From DATJZH01 sp052146815 (lineage in GTDB: Bacteria; Actinomycetota; Actinomycetes; Streptosporangiales; Streptosporangiaceae), in assembly GCA_052146815.1 (NCBI GenBank), contig JBKQMG010000040.1, positions 1 through 64,000 of the forward strand: 64,000 nucleotides of DNA, written 5' to 3'. Made by a program: the position numbers and the translations under genes. Below the pieces are notes generated by a model. The model was not told the origin of the DNA, searched no databases, and saw only the letters and a list, made by a program, of their open reading frames with translations. Below are positions 38,207 to 46,851 of the stretch, in pieces. The stretch's first letter is position 1. The number at the start of each line of letters is the position of its first letter.

Positions 38207-39781
38207 CTAGAGCCGGCGCCAGGCGCGGCCGTCGCGTGCCAGCAGCGCGTCCCCGCTGGCCGGGCCATGCGTGCCGGCCCGGTACTGATCAGGCTTGTCA
38301 TGGGTGGCCCAGAAATCTTCGATCGGGTCGAGGATCTGCCAGGAAAGCTCGACTTCCTCCTGCCGGGGGAACAGCGGCGGGTCGCCGATGAGCACGTCGA
38401 GCAGCAGGCGCTCGTAAGCCTCCGGGCTCGATTCGGTGAAGGACTCGCCGTAGGCGAAGTCCATGTTCACGTCGCGCACTTCCATCGCCGACCCCGGCAC
38501 CTTCGAGCCGAACCGCACCGTCACGCCCTCGTCCGGCTGCACCCGGATGACCAGGGCGTTCTGGCCGAGCTCCTCGGTGTCGGTGGCGTCGAACGGCAGG
38601 TGCGGAGCACGCTGGAACATCACGGCGATCTCCGTCATCCTGCTGGTCAGCCGCTTGCCCGTGCGCAGGTAGAACGGCACTCCGGCCCAGCGCCTGGTAT
38701 CGATGTTCAGGCGCACCGCCGCGTAGGTCTCGGTCCTGGAGTCCGGCGGTATCCCGTCCTCCTCCAGGAACCCGCGGACCTGGACGCCGCCCTGCCAGCC
38801 GGCCGAGTACTGGCCGCGTGCCGTGCCCTCGGCCAGGTCCTCGGGGATCTTGACCGCGGACAGCACCTTCTCCTTCTCGGCCCGCAGCGAATCGGCGGCA
38901 AAGGACAGCGGTTCTTCCATGGCCGTCAGCGCGAGCAGCTGCAGCAGGTGGTTCTGGATGACGTCGCGGGCCGCGCCGATGCCGTCGTAGTAGCCGGCCC
39001 GGCCGCCAATGCCGATGTCCTCGACCATGGTGATCTGCACGTGATCGACGTAGCCGCGGTTCCAGATCGGCTCGAAAAGCGTATTGGCGAAACGCAGGGC
39101 CAGCAGGTTCTGGACCGTCTCCTTGCCGAGGTAATGGTCGATGCGGAACACCGACTCGGCCGGGAACACCGCGTCCAGTATCGAGTTCAGCTCACGGGCA
39201 CTGGCCAGGTCGTGACCGAAGGGCTTCTCGATCACCACCCGGCGCCAGGGCTGGTTCCCGCTGGCGTCCGGCTCGGGCGCCTGCGACAGTCCCGATCGCT
39301 TGAGCTGCTGGACCACCTGAGGGAAGGCCTTCGGCGGGACCGACAGGTAGAACGCGTAGTTGCCGCCGGTGCCGCGCTCCTGATCAAGCTCGGCGACGGT
39401 CTGGGCGAGGTTGTCGAATGCCTCGTCATCGGCGAACTCGCCGGGCACGAACCGCACGCCCTCCACGACCTGGGTCCAGACCGCCTCGCGGAACGGGGTC
39501 CGCGCGTGCGCCTTGACCGCGTCATGCGTCAGCTGGGCGAAGTCCTGGTCGTCCCAGTCCCGGCGGGCGAAGCCGACCAGGGAGAAACCCGGCGGCAGCA
39601 GCCCCCGGTTGGCCAGGTCGTAAATGGCGGGCAGCAGCTTCTTGGTGGCCAGGTCACCGGTCACGCCGAAGAGCACCAGCACGCACGGCCCGGCGACCCG
39701 CGGGATCCTGCGATCGCGCGGGTCGCGCAGCAGATTGACGGCCCCGGCCAGGGTGCCGGCCCTGAGCGCGGCCTGGGTCAT
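38207..39781 (-). CDS. zwf: Glucose-6-phosphate 1-dehydrogenase
   Basis: 524 residues. The Rossmann motif VLFGVTGDLATKKLLPAI binds NADP. The substrate motif RIDHYLGKETVQNLL holds the catalytic His and Lys. EKPFGHD precedes it, and the C-terminal domain has GDPPLFPRQEEVELSW. It catalyses the first, NADPH-forming step of the pentose phosphate pathway. ATG 39781 overlaps the tal stop by four bases, so translation is coupled. Confidence 0.97.
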   Translation of the reverse strand: MTQAALRAGTLAGAVNLLRDPRDRRIPRVAGPCVLVLFGVTGDLATKKLLPAIYDLANRGLLPPGFSLVGFARRDWDDQDFAQLTHDAVKAHARTPFREAVWTQVVEGVRFVPGEFADDEAFDNLAQTVAELDQERGTGGNYAFYLSVPPKAFPQVVQQLKRSGLSQAPEPDASGNQPWRRVVIEKPFGHDLASARELNSILDAVFPAESVFRIDHYLGKETVQNLLALRFANTLFEPIWNRGYVDHVQITMVEDIGIGGRAGYYDGIGAARDVIQNHLLQLLALTAMEEPLSFAADSLRAEKEKVLSAVKIPEDLAEGTARGQYSAGWQGGVQVRGFLEEDGIPPDSRTETYAAVRLNIDTRRWAGVPFYLRTGKRLTSRMTEIAVMFQRAPHLPFDATDTEELGQNALVIRVQPDEGVTVRFGSKVPGSAMEVRDVNMDFAYGESFTESSPEAYERLLLDVLIGDPPLFPRQEEVELSWQILDPIEDFWATHDKPDQYRAGTHGPASGDALLARDGRAWRRL

Positions 39782-40902
39782 CGGCCGCCCACCGATTCCA
39801 TCTGCGTCCTGATCGTGTCAAGCAGCTCGTTCCACGAGGCAGCGAACTTCTGCACGCCCTCGTCCTCAAGGACCTTAACGACATCGTCATAGCTGATGCC
39901 GAGCGCCTCGAGCTGGTCGAAGAGCTTCCTGGACTCCTCGTAGGTGCCGTGGATCGTGTCGCCGCGCAGCTCCCCGTGCGCGGCGGTGGCGTGCAGCGTC
40001 TCTTCCGGCATGGTGTTCACCGTGCCGGGCGCCACCAGCTCCACCACGTACATGGTGTCGGGGTAGGCCGGGTCCTTGGTGGACGTCGAGGCCCACAGCG
40101 GCCGCTGCGGCTGGGCGCGGCGGGCCTTGAGCGCCTCCCACCGCGGCGTCGCGTTCTTCTCCTCGAAAAGCTGGTAGGCCAGCCGGGCGTTGGCGATCGC
40201 GGCCTTGCCGCGCAGCGCCTTGGCCTCCGCGGTGCCGATCTTGTCCAGGCGCCTGTCCACCTCGGTGTCCACCCGGCTGACGAAGAACGAGGCCACGGAC
40301 GTGAGCCGGGACAGGTCAAGCCCGGCGTCCGCGGCCTGCTCCAGCCCGGCCATGAACGCGTCGATTACCTTGCCGTAGCGCTCCAGCGAGAAGATCAGCG
40401 TGACGTTCACGCTGATGCCCTCGGACAGGCACTGGGTGATCGCCGCCAGGCCCGCCTCGGTCGCCGGGATCTTGATGAACAGGTTCGGCCGGTCCACCAT
40501 CCACCACAGCGCCCGCGCCTCGGCGATCGTCTTCTGGGTGTCCATCGCGATGCGCGGATCCACCTCGAGAGAGACCCGGCCGTCGATGCCGCCGGTCCGG
40601 TCATAGACGGGCCGCAGCACGTCGCAGGCCCAGCGGATGTCGTAGGCGGTAATCGCCCGCGCCGCTTCCTCCACCTTGACCTCGCGGACGGCGAGGTCGT
40701 GGACCTGCGTGTCGTAGGCGTCGCCCTTAGCCAGGGCGTGCGCGAAAATGGTGGGATTCGACGTCACGCCGCAGACGTGCATGTCGCGGATCAGCATCGC
40801 CAGGTTGTCGGTGCGCAGCCGCTCGCGGCTGATGTCGTCGAGCCAGATCGCGACGCCGGCCGCCGATAGCTGGCCCAGGGTGTCATCAGGCTGTGGGTTC
40901 AT
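39778..40902 (-). CDS. tal: Transaldolase
   Basis: 374 residues, the actinobacterial class of about 370. It moves dihydroxyacetone units between sugar phosphates through a Schiff base. The N-terminus GVAIWLDDISRERL is typical. NLFIKIPATEAGLAAI holds the catalytic lysine. DPAYPDTMYVVELVAPGTVNTMPEET closes the domain (seen in two adjoining parts). AAGGAGCG precedes the ATG. It lies 19 bases after tkt and overlaps zwf. Confidence 0.96.
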   Translation of the reverse strand: MNPQPDDTLGQLSAAGVAIWLDDISRERLRTDNLAMLIRDMHVCGVTSNPTIFAHALAKGDAYDTQVHDLAVREVKVEEAARAITAYDIRWACDVLRPVYDRTGGIDGRVSLEVDPRIAMDTQKTIAEARALWWMVDRPNLFIKIPATEAGLAAITQCLSEGISVNVTLIFSLERYGKVIDAFMAGLEQAADAGLDLSRLTSVASFFVSRVDTEVDRRLDKIGTAEAKALRGKAAIANARLAYQLFEEKNATPRWEALKARRAQPQRPLWASTSTKDPAYPDTMYVVELVAPGTVNTMPEETLHATAAHGELRGDTIHGTYEESRKLFDQLEALGISYDDVVKVLEDEGVQKFAASWNELLDTIRTQMESVGGR

Positions 40903-40921
40903 GAGATTCGCTCCTTGGTGC

Positions 40922-43036
40922 TCACTCGCCGCGCACCCTGGCTAGGCTTGCCCTGGCGGCCGCGGCCACGTGCTCGGCGGTGAATCCGAATTCCTTGTAC
41001 AAAGTCTGGTAGTCGGCCGATTCCCCGAAGTGCTCCAAGCTCACGGACTCGCCCGCGTCTCCCACGAAAGCGCGCCAGCCAAGCGCAACGCCCGCTTCCA
41101 CGCTAACCCTGGCCCGCACCCGCGCGGGAAGCACCTCCTCCCGATAGGAAGCGTCCTGCTCGGCAAACCATTCCACGCAGGGCATGGAGACGACCCGGGT
41201 CGGGGTGCCTTCGAGCTGCAGCGCGTCGCGCGCGGCCAGGGCGATCTGCACCTCGCTGCCGGTGCCGATGAGGATGACCTCAGGCTCCCCGCCGTCGGCC
41301 TCGGCAAACACGTACCCGCCGCGCGCGGTCAGCTGCGCGCTGGCCAGGCCGCCGGCATTGCCCTCGCTGCGGTCGAACACCGGCACGTTCTGCCGGGTCA
41401 GGCTCAGGCCCGCCGGCGTGGTGGTGCGCTCGAGGATGGTCCGCCACGCAACGGTCGTCTCGTTGGCGTCGGCGGGCCGGACAATGTCCAGGCCGGGAAT
41501 GGCGCGCAGCGCCCACAGGTGCTCGACCGGCTGATGCGTCGGCCCGTCCTCGCCGAGGCCGATCGAGTCGTGCGTCCAGACGTAGGTCACGGGCAGCTCC
41601 GACAGGGCCGCCAGCCGGACCGCGGGCCGCATGTAGTCGCTGAACACCAGGAAGGTGCCGCCGTAGGGCCGGGTCAGGCCGTCCGCGGCGATGCCGTTGC
41701 AGATTGCGCCCATGGCGTGCTCGCGGATGCCGAAATGCAGCGTGCGCCCGTACAGGTCGCCGGGGAACATCTTGGTCTGGTGCTCGGGCGGGATGAACGA
41801 CGGCTCGCCCTTCATCGTGGTGTCGTTGCTGCCCGCGAGGTCGGCTGAGCCGCCCCACAGCTCGGGCAGCACGGGCGCGAGCGCGCTCAGGATCTGGCCT
41901 GAGGCCTTCCTGGTCGCCACGCCCTTCTGGTCGGGCTCGAACGTGGGCAGCACCGAGGTCCAGCCTTCCGGCAGCTCGCGGGCCGCCAGCCGGTCCAGCA
42001 GCGCCTTGCGCTCGGGCTGGGCCTCCGCCCACGCGCTGAACTTCTCGTCCCACTGCGCGTGCAGCTTCTTGCCGCGCTCGGCCACCTGCCGGGCCCTGGC
42101 CACGGCCTCTTCCTCCATCGGGAACGACACCGCCGGGTCGAAGCCCAGGATCTCCTTGGTGGCGGCGACCTCGTCAGCGCCGAGGGCCGAGCCGTGCGCC
42201 TCGCCGGTGTTCTGCTTGTGGGGCGCAGGCCAGCCGATGATGGTGGACAGGGCGATGAACGACGGCGCCTCGATGTGCTCCCTGGCGGTCAGCAGCGCCT
42301 GGTACAGGGCCTCGACGTCTTCGGAGTAGCCGCCGGGCTGGCGGAAGCTGACATGCTGCACGTGCCAGCCGTACGCCTCGTACCGGGCGCAGACGTCCTC
42401 GGACTTGGCGATGTTGGTGTCGTCCTCGATCGAGATGTCGTTGTCGTCATAGATGACGGTGAGGTTGCCGAGCTGCTGATGCCCGGCCAGTGACGACGCC
42501 TCGTGGGTGATGCCCTCTTCGATGTCGCCATCGGAGGCGATCACGTAGACCTGATGGTCGAACGGGCTCGTCCCGGCCGGAGCGTCCGGGTCCATCAGCC
42601 CGCGCACCCGGCGGGCGTTCATGGCCATGCCGACGCCGTTGGCCAGGCCCTGCCCGAGCGGGCCGGTGGTGATCTCCACTCCGGGCGTGTGGTGCCGCTC
42701 GGGGTGGCCGGGGGTCCTGCTGCCCCAGGTGCGCAGCCGCTCGAGGTCGTCGAGGGTCAGCCCGTACCCGGACAGGTACAGCTGGATGTAGAGCGTCAGG
42801 CTCGAATGGCCGCAGGACAGCAGGAACCGGTCGCGGCCGATCCAGTCGGCGTCGGCGGGGTCGTGCCGCATGACGCGCTGGAAGAGCAGGTAGGCCGCCG
42901 GCGCCAGGCTCATCGCGGTCCCGGGGTGGCCTGATCCCGCCTTTTCCACCGCATCCATGGCGAGCACGCGGATCAGGTCCACGGCCCGCTCGTCTGTCTG
43001 TGTCCAGTCAAGCGCCTCGTGCGCGTCGCTGCTCAC
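40922..43036 (-). CDS. tkt: Transketolase
   Basis: 704 residues. The thiamine-diphosphate domain has GSGHPGTAMSLAP and the GDG...N-type motif SDGDIEEGITHEA with YDDNDISIE. The pyrimidine domain has FGIREHAMGAICNG. The C-terminal domain ends with SLEHFGESADYQTLYKEFG. It transfers two-carbon units and is the first gene of the leftward tkt-tal-zwf-opcA-pgl operon. GTG 43036 is used, with GAAGGAG about 12 bases before it. The ctaB gene often found divergent to tkt in actinobacteria is absent here. Confidence 0.97.
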   Translation of the reverse strand: MSSDAHEALDWTQTDERAVDLIRVLAMDAVEKAGSGHPGTAMSLAPAAYLLFQRVMRHDPADADWIGRDRFLLSCGHSSLTLYIQLYLSGYGLTLDDLERLRTWGSRTPGHPERHHTPGVEITTGPLGQGLANGVGMAMNARRVRGLMDPDAPAGTSPFDHQVYVIASDGDIEEGITHEASSLAGHQQLGNLTVIYDDNDISIEDDTNIAKSEDVCARYEAYGWHVQHVSFRQPGGYSEDVEALYQALLTAREHIEAPSFIALSTIIGWPAPHKQNTGEAHGSALGADEVAATKEILGFDPAVSFPMEEEAVARARQVAERGKKLHAQWDEKFSAWAEAQPERKALLDRLAARELPEGWTSVLPTFEPDQKGVATRKASGQILSALAPVLPELWGGSADLAGSNDTTMKGEPSFIPPEHQTKMFPGDLYGRTLHFGIREHAMGAICNGIAADGLTRPYGGTFLVFSDYMRPAVRLAALSELPVTYVWTHDSIGLGEDGPTHQPVEHLWALRAIPGLDIVRPADANETTVAWRTILERTTTPAGLSLTRQNVPVFDRSEGNAGGLASAQLTARGGYVFAEADGGEPEVILIGTGSEVQIALAARDALQLEGTPTRVVSMPCVEWFAEQDASYREEVLPARVRARVSVEAGVALGWRAFVGDAGESVSLEHFGESADYQTLYKEFGFTAEHVAAAARASLARVRGE

Positions 43037-43117
43037 CTTGGATCAGGCTCCTTCCCTGCATAGCGAAGTACGGGATGACACTATCCCGCAGGGCTGGCCG
43101 CTAACCCGATGCGTCCG

Positions 43118-43933
43118 TTAACCGTCGGTGAAGCTGCCGGCCGCGTCCTGCCAGGGGACTGCGAGGCCGCGCAGGAAGGCCAGCATGGCCGCGCTGACCT
43201 GGTCGGGGTGGGTCAGGTTCGCGGCGTGCGACCCGCCTTCCACGGCGACCAGCTCAGCATCGCCGCCGAGGCCGTCGCGCAGCGCCTCGCCGAGAGCCAG
43301 CGGGATCGCGGCATCGCTGGTGCCGTGAATGACGAGGGCAGGGCAGGTGATCTGGCCCAGCCGGCCAGTGATGTCGTCGCGGTCCATCAGGCAGCGGAAG
43401 GCCAGGGTGAGCTCGGCCCGGTCCTGGACCGCCCACTTGGCGAGCCAGCCCGGCCACTCGCCGGGGCCGAGGATGATCGAGGCGACCAGGTCCTGGACCG
43501 GGGCGGGACCGTGCTCCAGCCAGGCCTCCTCCAGCTGCTCGTAGCCGGCCGCGAGCGCCGGGTCCTCCTGGCCCGCCTGGGTGTCCTGCAGGATCAGCGC
43601 GCGGACCCGCTGCGGCGCGAGCAGCGCGGCCCGCAGGCTCACGAAGCCGCCCTGGGACATGCCGCCGAGCACCGCCTCCTCCAGGCCGAGGTGGTCGAGC
43701 AGCCCGAGGGCATCGGCGGCGCCGTCCCAGTACGAGAACGAGCCGGCCGCCCTGGTGCCGCCGAAGGCGCGCGCGTCCCAGGTGATGATCCGGAACTCGG
43801 GCGCCAGCGCGGCGACCTGCGGGTCGAACATGGTGTGGTCCATCAGGAAGCCATGGCTGAGCAGGACGGCGGGACCGGTCCCGCCGCTGTCGGCATAGCA
43901 GATGTCGGTCCCGTTGACCGTGGCGGTCGGCAT
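43118..43933 (-). CDS. Alpha/beta hydrolase
   Basis: 271 residues. The nucleophile Ser lies in the elbow GGMSQGGFV, the oxyanion region in LLSHGFLMDHTMFDPQV, and the acid and His toward the C-terminus (VIHGTSDAAIPL, EGGSHAANLTHPD). The order fits esterases, haloperoxidase-like enzymes or lactonases; the substrate is not apparent. Divergent from the TPP-controlled lipoprotein. It starts from ATG 43933. Confidence 0.88.
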   Translation of the reverse strand: MPTATVNGTDICYADSGGTGPAVLLSHGFLMDHTMFDPQVAALAPEFRIITWDARAFGGTRAAGSFSYWDGAADALGLLDHLGLEEAVLGGMSQGGFVSLRAALLAPQRVRALILQDTQAGQEDPALAAGYEQLEEAWLEHGPAPVQDLVASIILGPGEWPGWLAKWAVQDRAELTLAFRCLMDRDDITGRLGQITCPALVIHGTSDAAIPLALGEALRDGLGGDAELVAVEGGSHAANLTHPDQVSAAMLAFLRGLAVPWQDAAGSFTDG

Positions 43934-44030
43934 GCCGGCAAGCTACCGCAGTCCGCTCACCGGCGGGCAAAGCCGACAGCGAAAGGCCAGGCACCGGAGG
44001 CCGCCCGGCACCCGGGCGGCAGTAGCATGG

Positions 44031-44138
44031 CAGGCACGCACACGGGAGCTCGGGCTAACCGGGCTGAGAGGGTGGCTGGCCACGCGGCACGCGCCACCGA
44101 CCGTCCGAACCTGACCGGGTAATGCCGGCGTAGGGAGG
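44031..44138 (+). promoter_or_regulatory. TPP (thiamin pyrophosphate) riboswitch
   Basis: The THI-element is clear: CACGGGAGC near 44041, GGGCTGAGAGGGTGG near 44061-44075, CCGACC near 44097, GAACCTGACCGGGTAATGCC near 44107-44126 and GGCGTAGGGAGGCAGTC to the gene. The GGGAGG ribosome site lies in the 3' strand of the aptamer, so TPP binding would block translation. It controls the lipoprotein gene starting at 44144. Confidence 0.93.
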
Positions 44139-44143
44139 CAGTC

Positions 44144-46084
44144 ATGTCGCTCACCGGCACCCTTGCTTCTCGTCCGGCCGCCGGGCGCCTGCCCGCTGCC
44201 CGGGGAAAAACCCGGACAAGGCCGAAAATTGCCGCGGTGCTCATCCTCGCCGCCGCCGCTGCCTTCGGCCTGGCGGCCTGCGGCCCGAGCAGCTCCCCCG
44301 GCCGCCCGGCCGGGGGAGGCCGGCCGGTGCACGGGGGCACCGCCTACTTCGCCGAGCAGCCGCTCACCCCGCCGAACTACATCTTCCCGCTGGTGTCGGG
44401 CGCGAACTTTACCGTGGCCAACACCGCTGACCTGCAGACCCTGCTGTACCGGCCGCTCTACTGGTACGGCGACAAGGGGCACACCTCCGTCGATTACCCG
44501 CTGTCCATCGGCGAGCGGCCGGTCTACTCCGACCACGACCGCGTGGTCACGATCAGGCTCAGGCATTATGTCTGGTCGGACGGGGAGACCGTGAGCGCCC
44601 GCGACGTGGGGTTCTGGATCAACCTGCTGAAGGCCAACAAGGCCGACTGGGCCTCCTATGTGCCCCGCGGCTTCCCTGACAATGTCGTCTCGTGGAAGGC
44701 GCTCGGCCCGGCCGCGGTGCAGCTGCGGCTGGACGCCAGCTACAACCCGTTCTGGTTCACCGATAACGAGCTGTCGCAGATCACGCCGCTGCCGATCGCC
44801 TGGGACCGCACGTCGCCGGCCGGCCCGGCCCCGCAGGCGTCCGCGCCGCACCTGCCCGACACCACGGCCTCGGGGGCCAGGGCCGTCTACGGCTTCCTCA
44901 ACGGGCAGGCCAGAAAGGTCTCCGGCTACGCGTCCAGCCCGGTGTGGTCAGTCATCGACGGCCCGTGGAAGCTGACCAGCCTGACGACCGCCGGCGCGGC
45001 GACGTTCGTCCCCAACCCGCGGTACTCCGGGCCGCAGAAGCCGATGCTGGCCAAGTTCGTCGAGCTGCCGTTCACCAGCACCACCGCGGAGTTCTCGGTC
45101 CTGGAGGCCGGCTCAGCCGCCGGCGGCCCTGAGGGCTCCGGCCAGCAGATCTCGGTCGGCTATGTTCCCGACAACGACCTGCCGCAGCAGTCCTCGCTGC
45201 GCGCCCAGGGCTACCAGCTGATCAAGGACTTCCCTTTCGGCTTTGACTATCTCGAGCCGAACTTCAACAATCCCAAGGTCGGCCCGATCCTGCGGCAGCT
45301 GTATTTCCGCCAGGCGTTCCAGCATCTGATCGATCAGGCCGGCTGGATCCGCGCCTATTACGGCGGCCTCGGCGTGCCCACCTACAGCCCGGTGCCGGCC
45401 AGCCCGCCTAACCCCTACGCCGACGCCGCGGCCTCGGTCAATCCGTATCCCTTCAGCGTGGCTGCGGCCAAAGCCCTGCTGGCCGCGCACGGCTGGAAGA
45501 TCGTCCCGAACGGGATCAGCACATGCGCCCGCCCAGGCACCGCGGCCCGTCAGTGCGGCGCGGGGATCAGATCCGGCGAGCCGCTCAGCTTCACGCTGAT
45601 CTACCCGAGCCAGCTGCCCTACACCGACGGCTCGATGATCGATCTTCAGTCGGCAGCCAGGCAGGCGGGCATCAGGATCACCCTGAACGAGACGACCCTG
45701 GCCACCGTGACCTCGACTGTCCTGCCGTGCGCCGCGTCGTCGCCTGGCTGCAGCTGGCAGCTCGGCCAGTACGGCACCAGCTGGATCTTCGAGCCTGACC
45801 ATTACCCGAGCGGCGAGGAGATCTTCCAGACGGGCGCGCTCGGCAACGTGAACAGCTACTCCGATCCTGCCGTGGACAAGCTGATCACCGCGACGACCAC
45901 GACCCCGGCGGGCAGCGCGCCCGCCGCGCTGAACGCCTACGCGGACCAGGTGCGGCGGCTGCTGCCCGACTTCTGGCAGCCGAGCCCCGGCAGCCTCGAC
46001 ACCGTCCAGGCCAACCTGCACGGCTACGTGCCGAACGCCTACGGGTTCATCAGTCCCGAGGAGTGGTACTTCAGCAAGGGCTGA
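44144..46084 (+). CDS. ABC transporter substrate-binding lipoprotein, family 5 (peptide/nickel type)
   Basis: 646 residues. A lipoprotein signal ends in LAAC with Cys46 as the lipidated residue. The mature part is a family 5 solute-binding protein: LYRPLYWYGDKG near 100, TIRLRHYVWSDGETVSARDVG near 150, and LRQLYFRQAFQHLID near 385-400. It is preceded directly by a TPP riboswitch, so it is predicted to deliver thiamin or a precursor. No permease or ATPase gene is adjacent, so it would have to share one from elsewhere. Two Cys pairs near the C-terminus (residues 450-545) may form disulfides. Confidence 0.88.
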   Translation: MSLTGTLASRPAAGRLPAARGKTRTRPKIAAVLILAAAAAFGLAACGPSSSPGRPAGGGRPVHGGTAYFAEQPLTPPNYIFPLVSGANFTVANTADLQTLLYRPLYWYGDKGHTSVDYPLSIGERPVYSDHDRVVTIRLRHYVWSDGETVSARDVGFWINLLKANKADWASYVPRGFPDNVVSWKALGPAAVQLRLDASYNPFWFTDNELSQITPLPIAWDRTSPAGPAPQASAPHLPDTTASGARAVYGFLNGQARKVSGYASSPVWSVIDGPWKLTSLTTAGAATFVPNPRYSGPQKPMLAKFVELPFTSTTAEFSVLEAGSAAGGPEGSGQQISVGYVPDNDLPQQSSLRAQGYQLIKDFPFGFDYLEPNFNNPKVGPILRQLYFRQAFQHLIDQAGWIRAYYGGLGVPTYSPVPASPPNPYADAAASVNPYPFSVAAAKALLAAHGWKIVPNGISTCARPGTAARQCGAGIRSGEPLSFTLIYPSQLPYTDGSMIDLQSAARQAGIRITLNETTLATVTSTVLPCAASSPGCSWQLGQYGTSWIFEPDHYPSGEEIFQTGALGNVNSYSDPAVDKLITATTTTPAGSAPAALNAYADQVRRLLPDFWQPSPGSLDTVQANLHGYVPNAYGFISPEEWYFSKG

Positions 46085-46128
46085 CAGCACGCGGCCCTGC
46101 GGCTTTCGGGCTCGTGCCCGCCGGGGGC

Positions 46129-46851
46129 CTACGGCTCGCCGGCGACGACGAGGTCAAAGCAGGCGGGCGGCCGGGCGTGCCCGAAATACGCCTGCTCCGC
46201 GGCCAGCCAGTCGTTGTCCCAGTCCTCGGGCGCGATCCGGTCCCGCAGCCGCCGCAGCCGCTCGGGCTCAGGGGTATCGACGAGGACTGAGCGGTCCACC
46301 AGGCCGGCTAGCTCGGGCGCGGCGGAGAACACGCCCTCCACCACGATCAGGGCACCAGGCCTGACGGTGACCAGGCCGTCAAGCCCGCGGCCGCGATCCC
46401 CGTCAAACCGGCGGAATGTCACCTCGCGGCCCGCCCGCAGCGGCTCGATCGCCTGCCGCCGGAGCCTGCGCCAGTCGTAGTACTCGCCCAGGGTGTCACG
46501 CGGCTGCACCGGGCCGCCAGTCCCGGGGCCGCCAGCCGCAGGACCGCCAGCCGCAGGACCGGCTGGCGCGGGGACGGGCGCCGCGACGTCGGCGGGGCTC
46601 AGGAAGAAGTCATCGGTGTGCACGAGCGCCGCGCTGGTCATGGCGGCCAGGGCAGCGGCGATCGTCGTCTTGCCGGCGCCCCCGTGCCCGTCGATCGCGA
46701 CGACCAGGACGCCGGGATGCCCGGCCCGCCAGCGGGCCGCAGCACGGGCGACCTGCCGGGCCGCTTCCGCGCCCGCGTCGCCCCTGCGGGCGTCGCCGCC
46801 GACCGCGTCGCCCCAGCCCGTGCTGTCCCCGTCCCCGGCGGCTAGCGCGAT
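46129..46851 (-). CDS. Uridine-kinase-like P-loop protein, start uncertain
   Basis: The frame carries a Walker A (DGHGGAGKTTIAAAL, near 46665-46695), DDFFLSP, an ESY/YDWRR substrate-like region, and VVEGVFSAAPELAGLVD, as in uridine kinase-like proteins. The first ATG (46641) lies after the Walker A, so the real start must be upstream. No ATG/GTG/TTG occurs in frame before it, and the frame stays open to and into the end of ctaA; ATC at 46849-46851 is one candidate and CTG near 46709 another. Residues between the domains are Ala/Gly/Pro-rich. The function is nucleoside phosphorylation or similar; the substrate is unknown. Confidence 0.6.
   Translation of the reverse strand: MALAAGDGDSTGWGDAVGGDARRGDAGAEAARQVARAAARWRAGHPGVLVVAIDGHGGAGKTTIAAALAAMTSAALVHTDDFFLSPADVAAPVPAPAGPAAGGPAAGGPGTGGPVQPRDTLGEYYDWRRLRRQAIEPLRAGREVTFRRFDGDRGRGLDGLVTVRPGALIVVEGVFSAAPELAGLVDRSVLVDTPEPERLRRLRDRIAPEDWDNDWLAAEQAYFGHARPPACFDLVVAGEP

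Noticed and set aside
37010..39892. 960-residue open frame antisense to pgl, opcA and zwf
   Set aside because: It spans three well-identified genes on the other strand and shows no family similarity.
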